Of a stretch of DNA of 64,000 bases, positions 7,185-15,807 are shown piece by piece. Made by a program: the position numbers and the translations under genes. The stretch lies in contig NZ_BOON01000024.1 of assembly GCF_016863255.1 (NCBI RefSeq), positions 62,001-126,000 on the forward strand. Direction: 5' to 3'. The notes under the pieces were generated by a model. It ran no database searches. It worked only from the letters and a program-made list of their open reading frames with translations, and had not been told where the DNA came from. Positions within the stretch are counted from its first letter, which is position 1; each line of letters opens with the position of its first letter. This DNA is from Planosporangium mesophilum (GTDB lineage Bacteria > Actinomycetota > Actinomycetes > Mycobacteriales > Micromonosporaceae).

Positions 7185-8048
7185 CTACATGAACGCCGAG
7201 GCGTGGTCGGTGGCCCACTGGTGAAAGGGTCGTGCCGGCGCTCGGAGGATGTCGGAGATCGAAGAAGTCACGTAGGCCGGGCGCCCCATCGTCGCGTCCC
7301 AGGCGGCCAGTAGCATGTCCACGACCGGGCGCGGCCAGGTGGCCGCCGTCTCGCGCCGGAACTCGTCGGGTGACAGCTCCTCGAATGCGATGTCGCGGCC
7401 GATGGCGGTACCGATGATGCGAACCTGTTCGGCCTGACTCAATGATTCGGGGCCGGTGAGGACGTAGTCGCCTCCGGCGTAGCCTTCGTCGGCGAGCACA
7501 CGGGCAGCCACCGCCGCGACGTCGCGGTCGTCGACGGGCGCGGTCTCGGCTGCGCCGTAGGGCCAGCGGACCGGGTGTCCGCTTCGGATCGTCGGGGCCC
7601 ACCAGTTGAGCGTGTTCGAGGCGAACATTCCCGGCCGGATAACCGTCGACAGCATCCCGGCGTCGGCGATCAGCTGCTCGATGTCCGCGTGGAGCTTGGC
7701 CATGGGGTTGGGTTGCTGGAAGAACGGATGCGGCGTGCGGTGAGGCGCGGACAGAAACACGACGCGCCGCACGCGGCGGGCGATTCGCTCGATAACGGCG
7801 GGAGCGGTGGCGAAAGGCAGTGTCCACACAAGGAACACCGCTCCCACGTCGCGCAACCCCTCCTCGAGTGAGTCGGGAACAGTAAAGTCGCCCCCGACGA
7901 CCTCCACTGCCGCGGGGAAAGACGCCTTCTCTGGCCGGCGCGTGAGCGCACGCGTGGGCACACCCGCGTCCAGTAAGTAATCAACCACCATCCGGCCGAC
8001 GCGGCCGGTGCTGCCGGTGACCAGGACAGGACCCAGCTCGGCTCGCAT
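7185..8048 (-). CDS. NmrA-like NAD(P)-binding reductase
   Basis: 287 residues. The N-terminus VLVTGSTGRVGRMVVDYLL is a Rossmann dinucleotide-binding motif with T-G-x-T-G-x-x-G. The rest (SFPAAVEVVGGDFTVPDSL, IRPGMFASNTL) follows the NmrA/atypical short-chain dehydrogenase pattern of NAD(P)H sensors or quinone reductases. Two ATGs lie in tandem; GGGAGG is 7 bases from the second, which I chose. Substrate unknown. Confidence 0.75.
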   Translation of the reverse strand: MRAELGPVLVTGSTGRVGRMVVDYLLDAGVPTRALTRRPEKASFPAAVEVVGGDFTVPDSLEEGLRDVGAVFLVWTLPFATAPAVIERIARRVRRVVFLSAPHRTPHPFFQQPNPMAKLHADIEQLIADAGMLSTVIRPGMFASNTLNWWAPTIRSGHPVRWPYGAAETAPVDDRDVAAVAARVLADEGYAGGDYVLTGPESLSQAEQVRIIGTAIGRDIAFEELSPDEFRRETAATWPRPVVDMLLAAWDATMGRPAYVTSSISDILRAPARPFHQWATDHASAFM

Positions 8049-8396
8049 CATGCCGCCTCCCGTGGAACACGGTAAAGAGATCACGATTCTAGGCCGCCGC
8101 AGCGAGGCTGGGCGCAGGACCTGGGGCGCCCGTGGGTGCGGTCCGCGCATCAGGGGCGCCGCCTGCGTCCCTCCGGCGAGTTGGACGAGGCCGGCAACCC
8201 CGTCCCAGTGCGTCGCCACCACCCGGAGGAGCCCCGGCGCACCCGCCCGCGCCGCTTCGCGCTATGACCAGCCGCCGCGGGTCAGGACAGCATCGTGCGT
8301 AGGGCGTGCACCGAACCGGTACGGATGATGGTGTCGGTGTCGCAGCGGCCGAGCACGGAAAGTCGGACCGTCGCGCCGGTCACAACCGCGACGCAT

Positions 8397-8417
8397 ATAT
8401 ACCCCCTAGGGGTATGG
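8397..8417. promoter_or_regulatory. copper-sensor (CsoR-type) operator before DUF4396 gene
   Basis: ATACCCC-CTA-GGGGTAT (8399-8415) is a near-perfect dyad of the type bound by CsoR/CstR-family repressors in actinobacteria. It is 34 bases before the DUF4396 ATG, over the expected promoter or transcription start. No CsoR gene is in the window. The rest of 8052-8396 shows no gene. Confidence 0.6.
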
Positions 8418-8448
8418 TGTAGCGGTCACCGACGAACGGGAGGCCGCC

Positions 8449-8925
8449 ATGGACCACGCCGCGCACCACCCGGCACGGGCCGTCGCGACCTGGGCGATGG
8501 CCGCCCAGGCGACGCTGCACTGCCTCACCGGCTGCGCCATCGGTGAGGTCGCCGGAATGGTCATCGGTACCGCGCTGGGTCTGCACAACGCCGCGATCGT
8601 CGTACTGTCCGTGGTGCTGGCCTTCGTGTTCGGCTACGCGCTCACCATGCGCGGGGTGCTCCGCGCCGGGGTGGGTCTCAAGACCGCTTTCACCGTCGCG
8701 CTGGCCGCCGACACGGTCTCCATCGCCATCATGGAGGTTCTCGACAACGCGGTGATGATCGCCGTTCCCGGCGCGATGGACGCCGGACTCACCAGCCTGT
8801 TGTTCTGGGGCTCGCTGGCGTTCTCCTTCGTCGTGGCGTTCGTGCTCACCACCCCGGTCAACAAGTGGCTGATCGGCCGCGGTCGCGGACACGCCGTCGT
8901 CCACGCGTACCACGCCCACCACTGA
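8449..8925 (+). CDS. DUF4396 membrane protein
   Basis: 158 residues with four hydrophobic helices. The segments HCLTGCAIGEVAGM, ALAADTVSIAIMEVLDN and GAMDAGLTSLLFWGSLA match the conserved core of DUF4396. The His-rich ends (MDHAAHHP and HAVVHAYHAHH) suggest metal contact. DUF4396 proteins are often encoded with copper-handling genes, and the CsoR-type operator directly upstream supports a copper or thiol-stress role. GGGAGG precedes the ATG. Confidence 0.8.
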   Translation: MDHAAHHPARAVATWAMAAQATLHCLTGCAIGEVAGMVIGTALGLHNAAIVVLSVVLAFVFGYALTMRGVLRAGVGLKTAFTVALAADTVSIAIMEVLDNAVMIAVPGAMDAGLTSLLFWGSLAFSFVVAFVLTTPVNKWLIGRGRGHAVVHAYHAHH

Positions 8926-8943
8926 ACGGGGCGCCCGATCGGG

Positions 8944-9399
8944 TCAGGTGTCTGTGGCGTTGTCGCGGATGCGCGTCGAGATCGCCGTGAGTGTGTCGAT
9001 CTCCTCCGGGCTGAGCAGGTCGACGAAGTGGCGGCGGACGGTCTCGACGTGCCCGGGCGCGGCCGTCTCGACGGCTCGCCTCCCGGCCGGCGTCAACGTG
9101 ATCAGCGTGCCGCGCGCGTCGCTGGGGCACTCGCGTCGGGTGAGCAGCCCCCGCTGCTCCATGCGGCGAAGCTGGTGGGACAGCCGGCTGCGATCCCAGC
9201 CGACATGGTTGGCGAGGTCACGTGCGCGCAGCCCGTCGCCGGGCGCCTCGGAGAGCGGTACCAGCAGGTCGTAGTCCGCAGTGGACAGCCCGGCGTCGGC
9301 CAACTGGCGCTCGATCGCCTTGTCCAGGTGGCGGCGCATCTCGTAGAACGCGCGCCACATGCGCGCCTCGCCGTCGTCCAACCACCTCGTCCCGGCCAC
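8944..9399 (-). CDS. MarR-family transcriptional regulator
   Basis: 151 residues from a GTG. The winged-helix core (STADYDLLVPLSEAPGDGLR, then WDRSRLSHQLRRMEQRGLL) is the classic MarR DNA-binding layout, with an R-G-T wing (DARGTLITLT). It is divergent from the pirin gene, with two copies of a dyad in the shared 116-bp gap, the usual arrangement for a MarR repressor of itself and its neighbour. Ligand unknown, probably a phenolic or an oxidant as for relatives. Confidence 0.88.
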   Translation of the reverse strand: MAGTRWLDDGEARMWRAFYEMRRHLDKAIERQLADAGLSTADYDLLVPLSEAPGDGLRARDLANHVGWDRSRLSHQLRRMEQRGLLTRRECPSDARGTLITLTPAGRRAVETAAPGHVETVRRHFVDLLSPEEIDTLTAISTRIRDNATDT

Positions 9400-9422
9400 G
9401 GTGATGATCCTACCGGAGTGAA

Positions 9423-9468
9423 TGCTGACACGTCAGCATCATCGTGCTAGTTTGTTGATACGTCAGCA
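9423..9468. promoter_or_regulatory. two MarR-type operator sites, 30 bp apart
   Basis: TGCTGACACGTCAGCA (9423-9438) is a dyad with 7-bp arms. TGTTGATACGTCAGCA (9453-9468) is a second copy differing at two positions. Centres are 30 bp apart, about three helical turns, so two dimers would sit on the same face. They lie between marR and the pirin gene. Confidence 0.75.
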
Positions 9469-9515
9469 ACACGTCCGTCGGGCGGCCCAGCCGTCCAGCA
9501 GGAAGGCCGCGCATC

Positions 9516-10406
9516 ATGGGTACTCCGACAATCGCCCCGGGCCGCACCGTGTCGCGGGTGACGACCAAGCAGCACTTCGGCCCGGACGCCCAGGTCGACG
9601 ACAAGGCCCTGGTCATCGCCCCGGTCGACCCGTCGCTGACCGACCCGTTCCTGCTGCTGTCGGAGGACTGGTTCTCCGAGCCGGGGTTCGAGTGGCACCC
9701 GCACCGCGGCCTGGAGACGGTCACCACCGTGCTCGACGGCGTCCTCGAACACGGCGACAACCTCGGCAACGCCGGCGCGCTGCAGGCTGGTGACGTGCAG
9801 TGGATGACGGCCGGGCGCGGCATCATCCACCGGGAGCTGGCGTTCCGCAACGAGCACGCGCACACGCTTCAGCTGTGGCTGAACCTGCCCGCCCGTTCCA
9901 AGCTGGCCGACACCCGCTACCAGGACGTACTCGCGGTCAACCGGCCGCGGCTGACGCTGCCGGGTGTGGTGATCGACGTCGTCTCCGGCACGATCGCCGG
10001 CGTCACCGGTCCGGCGCTCAACCACTGGCCGGTGCAGGGTGCGATCGTCACCCTCGACCCCGGAGCGTCCACCGGGTACCCGCTGCCGGCCAACCATCGG
10101 GCCTTCGTCTACGTCGTGTCCGGAGAGGTCGGCATCGCCGGCCGGACCGTACGGGCCGGGCAGACCGCATGGTCTGACCCGAGCGGCGTCGCCGCGACGG
10201 ACAGCCTCCTGCAGTTGGCCGCCGCCGACCGCGACGGGCAGAGCAGGGTGATGGTCTACAGTGGCCAGCCGATCGGCGAGCCGGTCGCCATGGGCGGCCC
10301 GTTCGTGATGAACAAGCGCACCGAGATCACCCAGGCGTTCGCCGACTTCCACGCCGGCAAGTTCGGTGACGTGCCCCGCCAGGCGCGGCTGAAGTACGAC
10401 CGCTGA
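9516..10406 (+). CDS. pirin family protein
   Basis: 296 residues forming a bicupin. The N-terminal domain has the metal-binding H-P-H-R-G-x-E-T-V-T motif and W-M-T-A-G-R-G-I-I-H, both diagnostic for pirins. Relatives act as Fe-dependent quercetinases or redox-sensitive regulators. The divergent MarR gene and its two sites indicate inducible control. The reaction cannot be read from the sequence. Confidence 0.9.
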   Translation: MGTPTIAPGRTVSRVTTKQHFGPDAQVDDKALVIAPVDPSLTDPFLLLSEDWFSEPGFEWHPHRGLETVTTVLDGVLEHGDNLGNAGALQAGDVQWMTAGRGIIHRELAFRNEHAHTLQLWLNLPARSKLADTRYQDVLAVNRPRLTLPGVVIDVVSGTIAGVTGPALNHWPVQGAIVTLDPGASTGYPLPANHRAFVYVVSGEVGIAGRTVRAGQTAWSDPSGVAATDSLLQLAAADRDGQSRVMVYSGQPIGEPVAMGGPFVMNKRTEITQAFADFHAGKFGDVPRQARLKYDR

Positions 10407-10416
10407 GACGGCGGCG

Positions 10417-10824
10417 TCAGGCCGGCGGGGGCATGTTGGCGGCGATCTCCAGGGCGGTGGTGATCAGGGAGTGCGCCCGAGCGGTGATCGCGGCGAGCAG
10501 GCCGTGCGCCTCGGGGCCGGCGCTGTGCGCGACCTCCTGCAGGCTCTGTAGATCCTGACCGAGCTTGGTGAGCAGGCCGGCGACGGCGTCGCCGCTCGGT
10601 TCCCGCTGCATCGCGGCGGCGATGTCGTGCAGGCTGACGCCGTGGGCTTCCAGTTGGCGGATGACGGCGATGCGGTCGACCGCGTCGGGGGAGTAGAGGC
10701 GGTAGTTGCCGCCGGTGCGGCCGGCCGGGCTGAGCAGGCCCAGGGTGGTGTAGAAGTCCACGGTCCGGGCGCTCACGTCGGCGCGGGTCGCCAGTTCGCC
10801 GATGCGGAGCAGTTCGTCGGACAT
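10417..10824 (-). CDS. MerR-family transcriptional regulator
   Basis: 135 residues. The N-terminus LRIGELATRADVSARTVDFY and LLSPAGRTGGNYRLYS form the MerR winged-helix, followed by a long dimerisation helix and a helical C-terminal tail without a cysteine pair. It is therefore not an obvious metal sensor. It converges on the pirin gene and is divergent from the CNNM gene at 11006. Target unknown. Confidence 0.85.
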   Translation of the reverse strand: MSDELLRIGELATRADVSARTVDFYTTLGLLSPAGRTGGNYRLYSPDAVDRIAVIRQLEAHGVSLHDIAAAMQREPSGDAVAGLLTKLGQDLQSLQEVAHSAGPEAHGLLAAITARAHSLITTALEIAANMPPPA

Positions 10825-10927
10825 CAGGCACCCCCTTGGCTACAGCATTGCACCCTAAACCATACAGTCGCACGTGCTACTGTTGTTGCGTGACCAGCTC
10901 ACCTGACAGCGAAGGCTGTAGTACCCC

Positions 10928-10944
10928 GCCGGGTGACGCCCGGC
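10928..10944 (+). other. stem-loop in the CNNM leader
   Basis: GCCGGG-TGACG-CCCGGC lies 61 bases before the CNNM start. The 180-base gap between the MerR and CNNM genes has further G/C-rich pairing, but I could not match it to a named riboswitch. Confidence 0.3.
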
Positions 10945-11005
10945 TGCGGATTCCATCGAGGCCGGCAGTGGTCGGCACGGTGAAGGCCGAGGACGGTGTC
11001 CCGGC

Positions 11006-12343
11006 ATGTTGATCATCGTGGGTCTTGCCCTGATCGTCGCGTTGACGGCGGCGACGGGCTACTTCGTGGCCCAGGAGTTCGCCTACGTCGCGGTCGACCG
11101 CGCCAAGCTTCAGCAACTGGCCGACGGCGGCGACGAGCCGGCGCTGCGGGCGCTGCGGGTGTCCGGTCGGCTGTCGTTCATGCTCTCCGGCGCGCAGCTG
11201 GGGATCACCGTGACGGCGCTGCTGGTCGGCTTCGTCGCCGAGCCGTACCTGGGCGCCGGGCTCGCCGGCCTCCTCGACACCGCCGGAGTACCGACGGCCG
11301 TGAGCCTTCCGCTCTCGGTGGCGGCGGCGCTGCTGTTCGCCACGGTGGTACAGATGGTGCTGGGCGAACTGGCCCCCAAGAACCTGGCGATCGCCAGGCC
11401 CGAGGCCCTCGCGCGGGCGCTGAGCCGCTCGACGCTGGCGTACCTGGCGGTCGCCGGCCCGCTCATCCGGCTGTTCGACGCCGCCGCCACCCGGCTGCTG
11501 CGCCGCGTCGGTGTGGAGCCCGTGGAGGAGCTTCCGGCCGGAGCCACCGCCGAGGAGCTGGAGCGCATCGTCGCCGACGCGCGCGCCGACGGCCACCTGG
11601 ACGACGAAACGTCCCGACTGCTGGCCCGCGGGCTGGAGTTCCGGCAGCGTACCGCCGGGCAGGTGATGACCCCGCGGGTCGACGTGCGGACCGTGCGCGC
11701 CACCGAGCCGGCCACCCGGGTGGTGGAGCTGCTCGACACCGGCCACTCGCGGTTCCCGGTCCTGGGCGACGACGGCGTGGACGACATCGTCGGCGTCGTC
11801 GGGGTCAGCGACATCCTCGCCCTGTCGCCGTCCGAGCGCGCCGGTATCCCCGTCGCAGCGGTGACGACGCCTGCCCTGCTGCTGCCCGAGACGCTGCCGC
11901 TGCCGGCTGTCCTCGATCGGCTGCGCGGCGAGCACCGGCAACTGGCGTGCGTCCTCGACGAGTACGGCGCGTTCGCCGGCGTGATCACGCTCGAGGACGT
12001 CGCCGAGGAGCTCGTCGGGCAGATCCTCGACGAGGACGACCACGCCGAGCCCGGTGCGCTGCGGCGCCCGGACGGGTCATGGCTGGTCCCCGGCCGCTGG
12101 CGGGTCGACGAGGTCGTCGACGCCACCGGCGTACCGCTACCCGAGGGCGAGCACTACGACACCGTCGCCGGCCTGATCATGACCCGACTGGGACGCGTGC
12201 CTCAACCCGGTGACCGGGTCGGGATCACGCTGCCCGGGGTGTCCGACGAGGTCGCCCTGGAGGTCGTGACGGTCGCCCGCCACGTGCCGGCCTCGGTCGC
12301 GGTGGCCGTGACCAAGCACGCCAGTACGGCGGTGGCGGCATGA
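11006..12343 (+). CDS. CNNM/CorC-type (HlyC/CorC) membrane protein
   Basis: 445 residues. A DUF21 membrane domain (residues about 1-185, with GYFVAQEFAYVAVDR and QMVLGELAPKN) is followed by a CBS pair (about 205-330) and a C-terminal CorC/HlyC domain (PDGSWLVPGRWRVDEV). The family exports Mg2+ or affects divalent cation balance. The next gene is a shorter paralogue overlapping by 4 bases, so the two probably act as a pair. Confidence 0.88.
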   Translation: MLIIVGLALIVALTAATGYFVAQEFAYVAVDRAKLQQLADGGDEPALRALRVSGRLSFMLSGAQLGITVTALLVGFVAEPYLGAGLAGLLDTAGVPTAVSLPLSVAAALLFATVVQMVLGELAPKNLAIARPEALARALSRSTLAYLAVAGPLIRLFDAAATRLLRRVGVEPVEELPAGATAEELERIVADARADGHLDDETSRLLARGLEFRQRTAGQVMTPRVDVRTVRATEPATRVVELLDTGHSRFPVLGDDGVDDIVGVVGVSDILALSPSERAGIPVAAVTTPALLLPETLPLPAVLDRLRGEHRQLACVLDEYGAFAGVITLEDVAEELVGQILDEDDHAEPGALRRPDGSWLVPGRWRVDEVVDATGVPLPEGEHYDTVAGLIMTRLGRVPQPGDRVGITLPGVSDEVALEVVTVARHVPASVAVAVTKHASTAVAA

Positions 12344-13404
12344 GTACCACCTGGGCGTTGACCATCTCGCTGGTGCTGCTGGCCGCCAACGGCTTCTTCG
12401 TGGCCGCCGAGTTCGCGCTGGTGGCCAGCAAGCGCCACCGCCTCGAACAGGCGGCCGAGCACGGCAGCCGGGCCGCCGTGGCCGCGCTGGCCGGCAGCCG
12501 GGAGCTGTCGCTGATGCTCGCCGGGGCGCAGTTGGGCATCACGCTGTGCTCACTAGGGCTCGGCGCGCTCGCCGAGCCGGCGATCGCGCACCTGCTCGAC
12601 CCGGTCCTGACCGCGGCCGGCCTGCCGGCCGAGCTCAGCTACGCGGTCGCGTTCGTGGTCGCCCTGGCGCTGGTGGTGTTCTGCCACATGGTGGTGGGGG
12701 AGATGGCGCCGAAGTCGTGGGCGATCAGCGACCCGGAGCGCTCCGCCCTGCTGCTGGCCCTGCCGTTCCGGGCCTTCGCCCGGCTGGCCCGTCCCGTGCT
12801 GTCCGTCCTCAACGGCGCGGCGAACCTCGCCCTGCGGGCGGTACGGGTCGACCCCGTCGACACGGTGGCCCAGGCGCACGGACCGGACGAGCTGCGGATG
12901 CTGCTCGAGCAGTCCCGTGAGCACGGGCTCCTGCCGGCCGGCGAGCAGCGCCTGCTGACCCGGCTGCTCCAGTTGCAGAACACGACGCTTCGCCAGGTGA
13001 TGGCGCCGCGTGGGCAGATCGTCGCGGTTGGAGGCGACGCCGATGCGCGCCGGGTGGAGCGGGTCAGCCGGGACACCGGCCGGTCCCGCCTCGCCGTCAC
13101 CGACGACGGCGGCCGCATCGTCGGTCAGGTACACGTCCGCGACGCCGTGCGCGCCACCACCGCCGGGCGGCCCGCCCGCGCCGGCGACCTGATGACCACC
13201 CCGTACACCCTCGCTGCCGACACGACCGTGCCGTCCGCGGTCACCGCCATGCGCCAGCACCGCGCCCAGGTCGCCTTCGTCACCGAGGGTGGGCGGGTCG
13301 TCGGCCTGGTGGCGCTGGAGGACCTGTTGGAGGAGGTCATCGGCGAGTTCGATGACGAGACCGACCGCACCCGGGTGACCACCGCCCGGGCTGCGAGGAA
13401 GTGA
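12340..13404 (+). CDS. CNNM-type membrane protein lacking the C-terminal CorC domain
   Basis: 354 residues. DUF21 domain ([19 protein letters not shown], then [14 protein letters not shown]) plus a CBS pair ([12 protein letters not shown] to [15 protein letters not shown]), ending there. The ATG overlaps the stop of the previous gene (ATGA), giving translational coupling. The missing CorC domain distinguishes it from its neighbour, so a heteromeric exporter is plausible. Confidence 0.87.
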   Translation: MSTTWALTISLVLLAANGFFVAAEFALVASKRHRLEQAAEHGSRAAVAALAGSRELSLMLAGAQLGITLCSLGLGALAEPAIAHLLDPVLTAAGLPAELSYAVAFVVALALVVFCHMVVGEMAPKSWAISDPERSALLLALPFRAFARLARPVLSVLNGAANLALRAVRVDPVDTVAQAHGPDELRMLLEQSREHGLLPAGEQRLLTRLLQLQNTTLRQVMAPRGQIVAVGGDADARRVERVSRDTGRSRLAVTDDGGRIVGQVHVRDAVRATTAGRPARAGDLMTTPYTLAADTTVPSAVTAMRQHRAQVAFVTEGGRVVGLVALEDLLEEVIGEFDDETDRTRVTTARAARK

Positions 13405-13411
13405 GGTAACC

Positions 13412-14281
13412 ATGCACCGCCACTACAACGGGCTGAAGACAGCCATGCTGCTCGGCCTGCTGACCGCGTTGATCATCGCCGCCGGCTACTGGATCGGCGG
13501 CAGCGCCGGACTGGTCATCGCCGTGCTGCTGTCCCTGGCGATGAACGCCGGCACCTACTTCTGGTCGGACAAGCTCGCGCTGCGCTCGATGGCCGCCCAG
13601 CCGGTCACCGAGGCGCAGGCGCCCGAGCTGTACGCGATGGTGCGCGAGCTGGCCACCACGGCCGGCCAGCCGATGCCGCGCCTGTACGTCAGCCCGACCC
13701 CGCAGCCGAACGCGTTCGCCACCGGCCGCAACCCGGCCAACGCGGCGGTGTGCGTCACCGAGGGCATCCTCGGCCTGCTCACACCCCGTGAGCTGCGCGC
13801 GGTGCTCGGCCACGAACTGTCGCATGTGTACAACCGCGACATCCTCATCTCCAGCGTCGCCGCCGCGCTTGCCGGCATCATCACCGCGGTGGCGAACCTC
13901 GCCCTGTTCCTGCCGTTCACCTCCGACGACGAGGACGGCCCCAACCCGCTGGCGGTCATCGCGATGCTCATCCTCGGCCCGCTCGCCGCCGGGCTGATCC
14001 AGTTCGCCATCAGCCGCAGCCGCGAGTTCCAGGCCGACGCGGACGGCGCTCGCCTCTCCGGCGACCCGCTCGGCCTCGCCAGCGCGTTGGACAAGATCGA
14101 GCACGGGGCGCGGCTGGTACCTCTGCCGGCCGATTCCCAGCACGCCTCACACGCCCACCTGATGATCGCCAACCCGCTGGCCGGTGGCGGTCTGGCCGCG
14201 TTGTTCCGCACCCATCCGCCGACCGCGGACCGGATCCGCCGCCTGCACCAGATGGCGACCGAGCCCACCGTCTCGCACTGA
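13412..14281 (+). CDS. htpX: HtpX-like M48 membrane zinc metalloprotease
   Basis: 289 residues. Two N-terminal membrane helices, the zinc motif HELSH (residues 134-138), two more helices and the third ligand region [15 protein letters not shown]. HtpX degrades damaged membrane proteins. It begins 7 bases after the CNNM pair, GAGGTAACC being the ribosome site, so the three genes likely form one unit. Confidence 0.9.
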   Translation: MHRHYNGLKTAMLLGLLTALIIAAGYWIGGSAGLVIAVLLSLAMNAGTYFWSDKLALRSMAAQPVTEAQAPELYAMVRELATTAGQPMPRLYVSPTPQPNAFATGRNPANAAVCVTEGILGLLTPRELRAVLGHELSHVYNRDILISSVAAALAGIITAVANLALFLPFTSDDEDGPNPLAVIAMLILGPLAAGLIQFAISRSREFQADADGARLSGDPLGLASALDKIEHGARLVPLPADSQHASHAHLMIANPLAGGGLAALFRTHPPTADRIRRLHQMATEPTVSH

Positions 14282-14340
14282 GTGGGCGCCTGTACGTACC
14301 TTCCCTTGGCCTGGTCTCGTGACCCAGTTAGGAGATGTTG

Positions 14341-15318
14341 GTGGTATTCAAGAAGATGCTCGGCGCGCTCGGCGTCGGTGGCCCGTCGGTCGACACGGTG
14401 CTCACCGACCCGTACACCCGTCCCGGTGGCATGCTTCAGGGGCAGGTCCACCTGGAGGGTGGCAAGAGCGACGTCGACATCGAGCACGTCGCCGTCGGTC
14501 TGGTCACCCGGGTCGAGACGGAGAGCGGTGACCACGAGTACAACAGCACCGTGGAGTTCCACCGCGTACCGGTGACCGGCCCGCTGCGCCTGGCCGCCGG
14601 TGCCCGGCAGTCGATCCCGTTCCAGTTCCCCGTGCCGTGGGAAACCCCGATCACCGACGTGTACGGCCAGCGCCTGCACGGCATGACGATGGGCCTGCGT
14701 ACCGAGGTCGCGGTCGCCCGCGCGGTCGACAAGGGCGACCTCGACCCCGTCTTCGTGCAGCCCCTACCCGCCCAGGAGGCCGTCCTGGAGGCGATGGGCC
14801 GGCTCGGCTTCCGGTTCCGGTCGGCGGACCTGGAGCGCGGGTACATCCGGGGCGTGCAGCAGAGCCTGCCGTTCTACCAGGAGATCGAGTTCTGGGCGGC
14901 GCCGCAGTACTCCCACGCCCTCAACCAGCTTGAGCTGACCTTCGTGGCCAACCCGCACGCCCTCGACGTGATCATCGAGGTCGACAAGCGCGGTGGGCTG
15001 TTCACCGCCGGTCGCGACGTGTTCCACCACCTGCGCGTCGAGCACGCGAACGCCGACCGTACCGACTGGGCCGAGCAGATCGACGGCTGGCTGCGGCAGG
15101 CCGTGGTCTCCCGCAGCGGCGGCCACTTCGGCACGCCGCAGGGGTACGGCCACGGGTACGGTCCCGGCAAGTCGGGCCACGGGCACGGGCACCGCGGCAT
15201 GGGCGCCGGGGCGGTCGTCGGCGGCATCGCCGCCGGCATGGTCGGCGGCTACATCGCCAGCGAGATGATGGACGAGGTCTTCGACGGCGGCGACATGGAC
15301 TTCGGCGGCGACTTCTAG
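14341..15318 (+). CDS. Spo0M-type arrestin-fold protein
   Basis: 325 residues from the GTG that follows AGGAG by 6 bases; the ATG at 14335 overlaps poorly with that site. The N-terminal segment VVFKKMLGALGVGGPSVDTV and the beta-sandwich body (GMLQGQVHLEGG, PFQFPVPWETPIT) are typical of SpoOM. The tail is Gly/His-rich (GYGHGYGPG and HGHGHRG) and ends in an acidic run. Spo0M proteins link sporulation or cell-surface stress to the cytoskeleton. Confidence 0.85.
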   Translation: MVFKKMLGALGVGGPSVDTVLTDPYTRPGGMLQGQVHLEGGKSDVDIEHVAVGLVTRVETESGDHEYNSTVEFHRVPVTGPLRLAAGARQSIPFQFPVPWETPITDVYGQRLHGMTMGLRTEVAVARAVDKGDLDPVFVQPLPAQEAVLEAMGRLGFRFRSADLERGYIRGVQQSLPFYQEIEFWAAPQYSHALNQLELTFVANPHALDVIIEVDKRGGLFTAGRDVFHHLRVEHANADRTDWAEQIDGWLRQAVVSRSGGHFGTPQGYGHGYGPGKSGHGHGHRGMGAGAVVGGIAAGMVGGYIASEMMDEVFDGGDMDFGGDF

Positions 15319-15325
15319 TCACCTC

Positions 15326-15370
15326 GGTGGCCCCGCCCCGCTCCGCTGGTGCGGACGGGGCGGGGCCACC
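15326..15370. terminator. strong bidirectional terminator
   Basis: Perfect 15-bp inverted repeat (GGTGGCCCCGCCCCG and its complement) with an inner 5-bp stem (TCCGC/GCGGA) around a TGGT loop. It separates convergent spo0M and the YkvA gene. Confidence 0.88.
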
Positions 15371-15375
15371 GTCGT

Positions 15376-15804
15376 TCAGTCCGGTTCGGGCCCGGGTGAC
15401 CGGGTGAGGCCGGTGAGCCGGCACAGGGCGGCGAACCCGTCGTCGCTGCCGGGCCAGTGCGCGCGGACCGCGTCGATCCCGGCCCGGCGGACCGTGCTGC
15501 GCAGCACGAGGGTCACGACGATGGCGTCGTCGGCATAGCCGAGAACCGGGATGAAGTCCGGGATGACGTCGATCGGGATGGCCAGGTACGCCATCAGCAG
15601 GGCCAACCGGAGCCGTACGTCACGCGGCAGGTGGCGGTCGGCGGTGAGCCGGCGCAGCAGCCGCAGCAGGTCCGGCAGCAGCCGCATCGCCTCGCCGAGC
15701 AGTGAGCCCTTCGGTCTGGCGATGAGCAGCGCGACGACCAGCGCGGCCCAGGCGAGCACCAGCGCGACCGCAACCCCGAGCAGGGTCTGCCACCACCAGG
15801 CCAT
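15376..15804 (-). CDS. YkvA/DUF1232 membrane protein
   Basis: 142 residues. N-terminal helix (TLLGVAVALVLAWAALVVALLIA) and the DUF1232 core AYLAIPIDVIPDFIPVLGYADDAIVV, whose P-I-D-x-I-P-D-x-I-P motif is diagnostic. Function unknown. Its ATG lies only 3 bases from the stop of the TnpB reading frame. Confidence 0.85.
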   Translation of the reverse strand: MAWWWQTLLGVAVALVLAWAALVVALLIARPKGSLLGEAMRLLPDLLRLLRRLTADRHLPRDVRLRLALLMAYLAIPIDVIPDFIPVLGYADDAIVVTLVLRSTVRRAGIDAVRAHWPGSDDGFAALCRLTGLTRSPGPEPD

Positions 15805-15807
15805 GTC

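Noticed and set aside
10860-11005. possible M-box or yybP-ykoY metal riboswitch before the CNNM gene
   Set aside because: The conserved blocks of neither class are present in the right order; only a generic stem was found.
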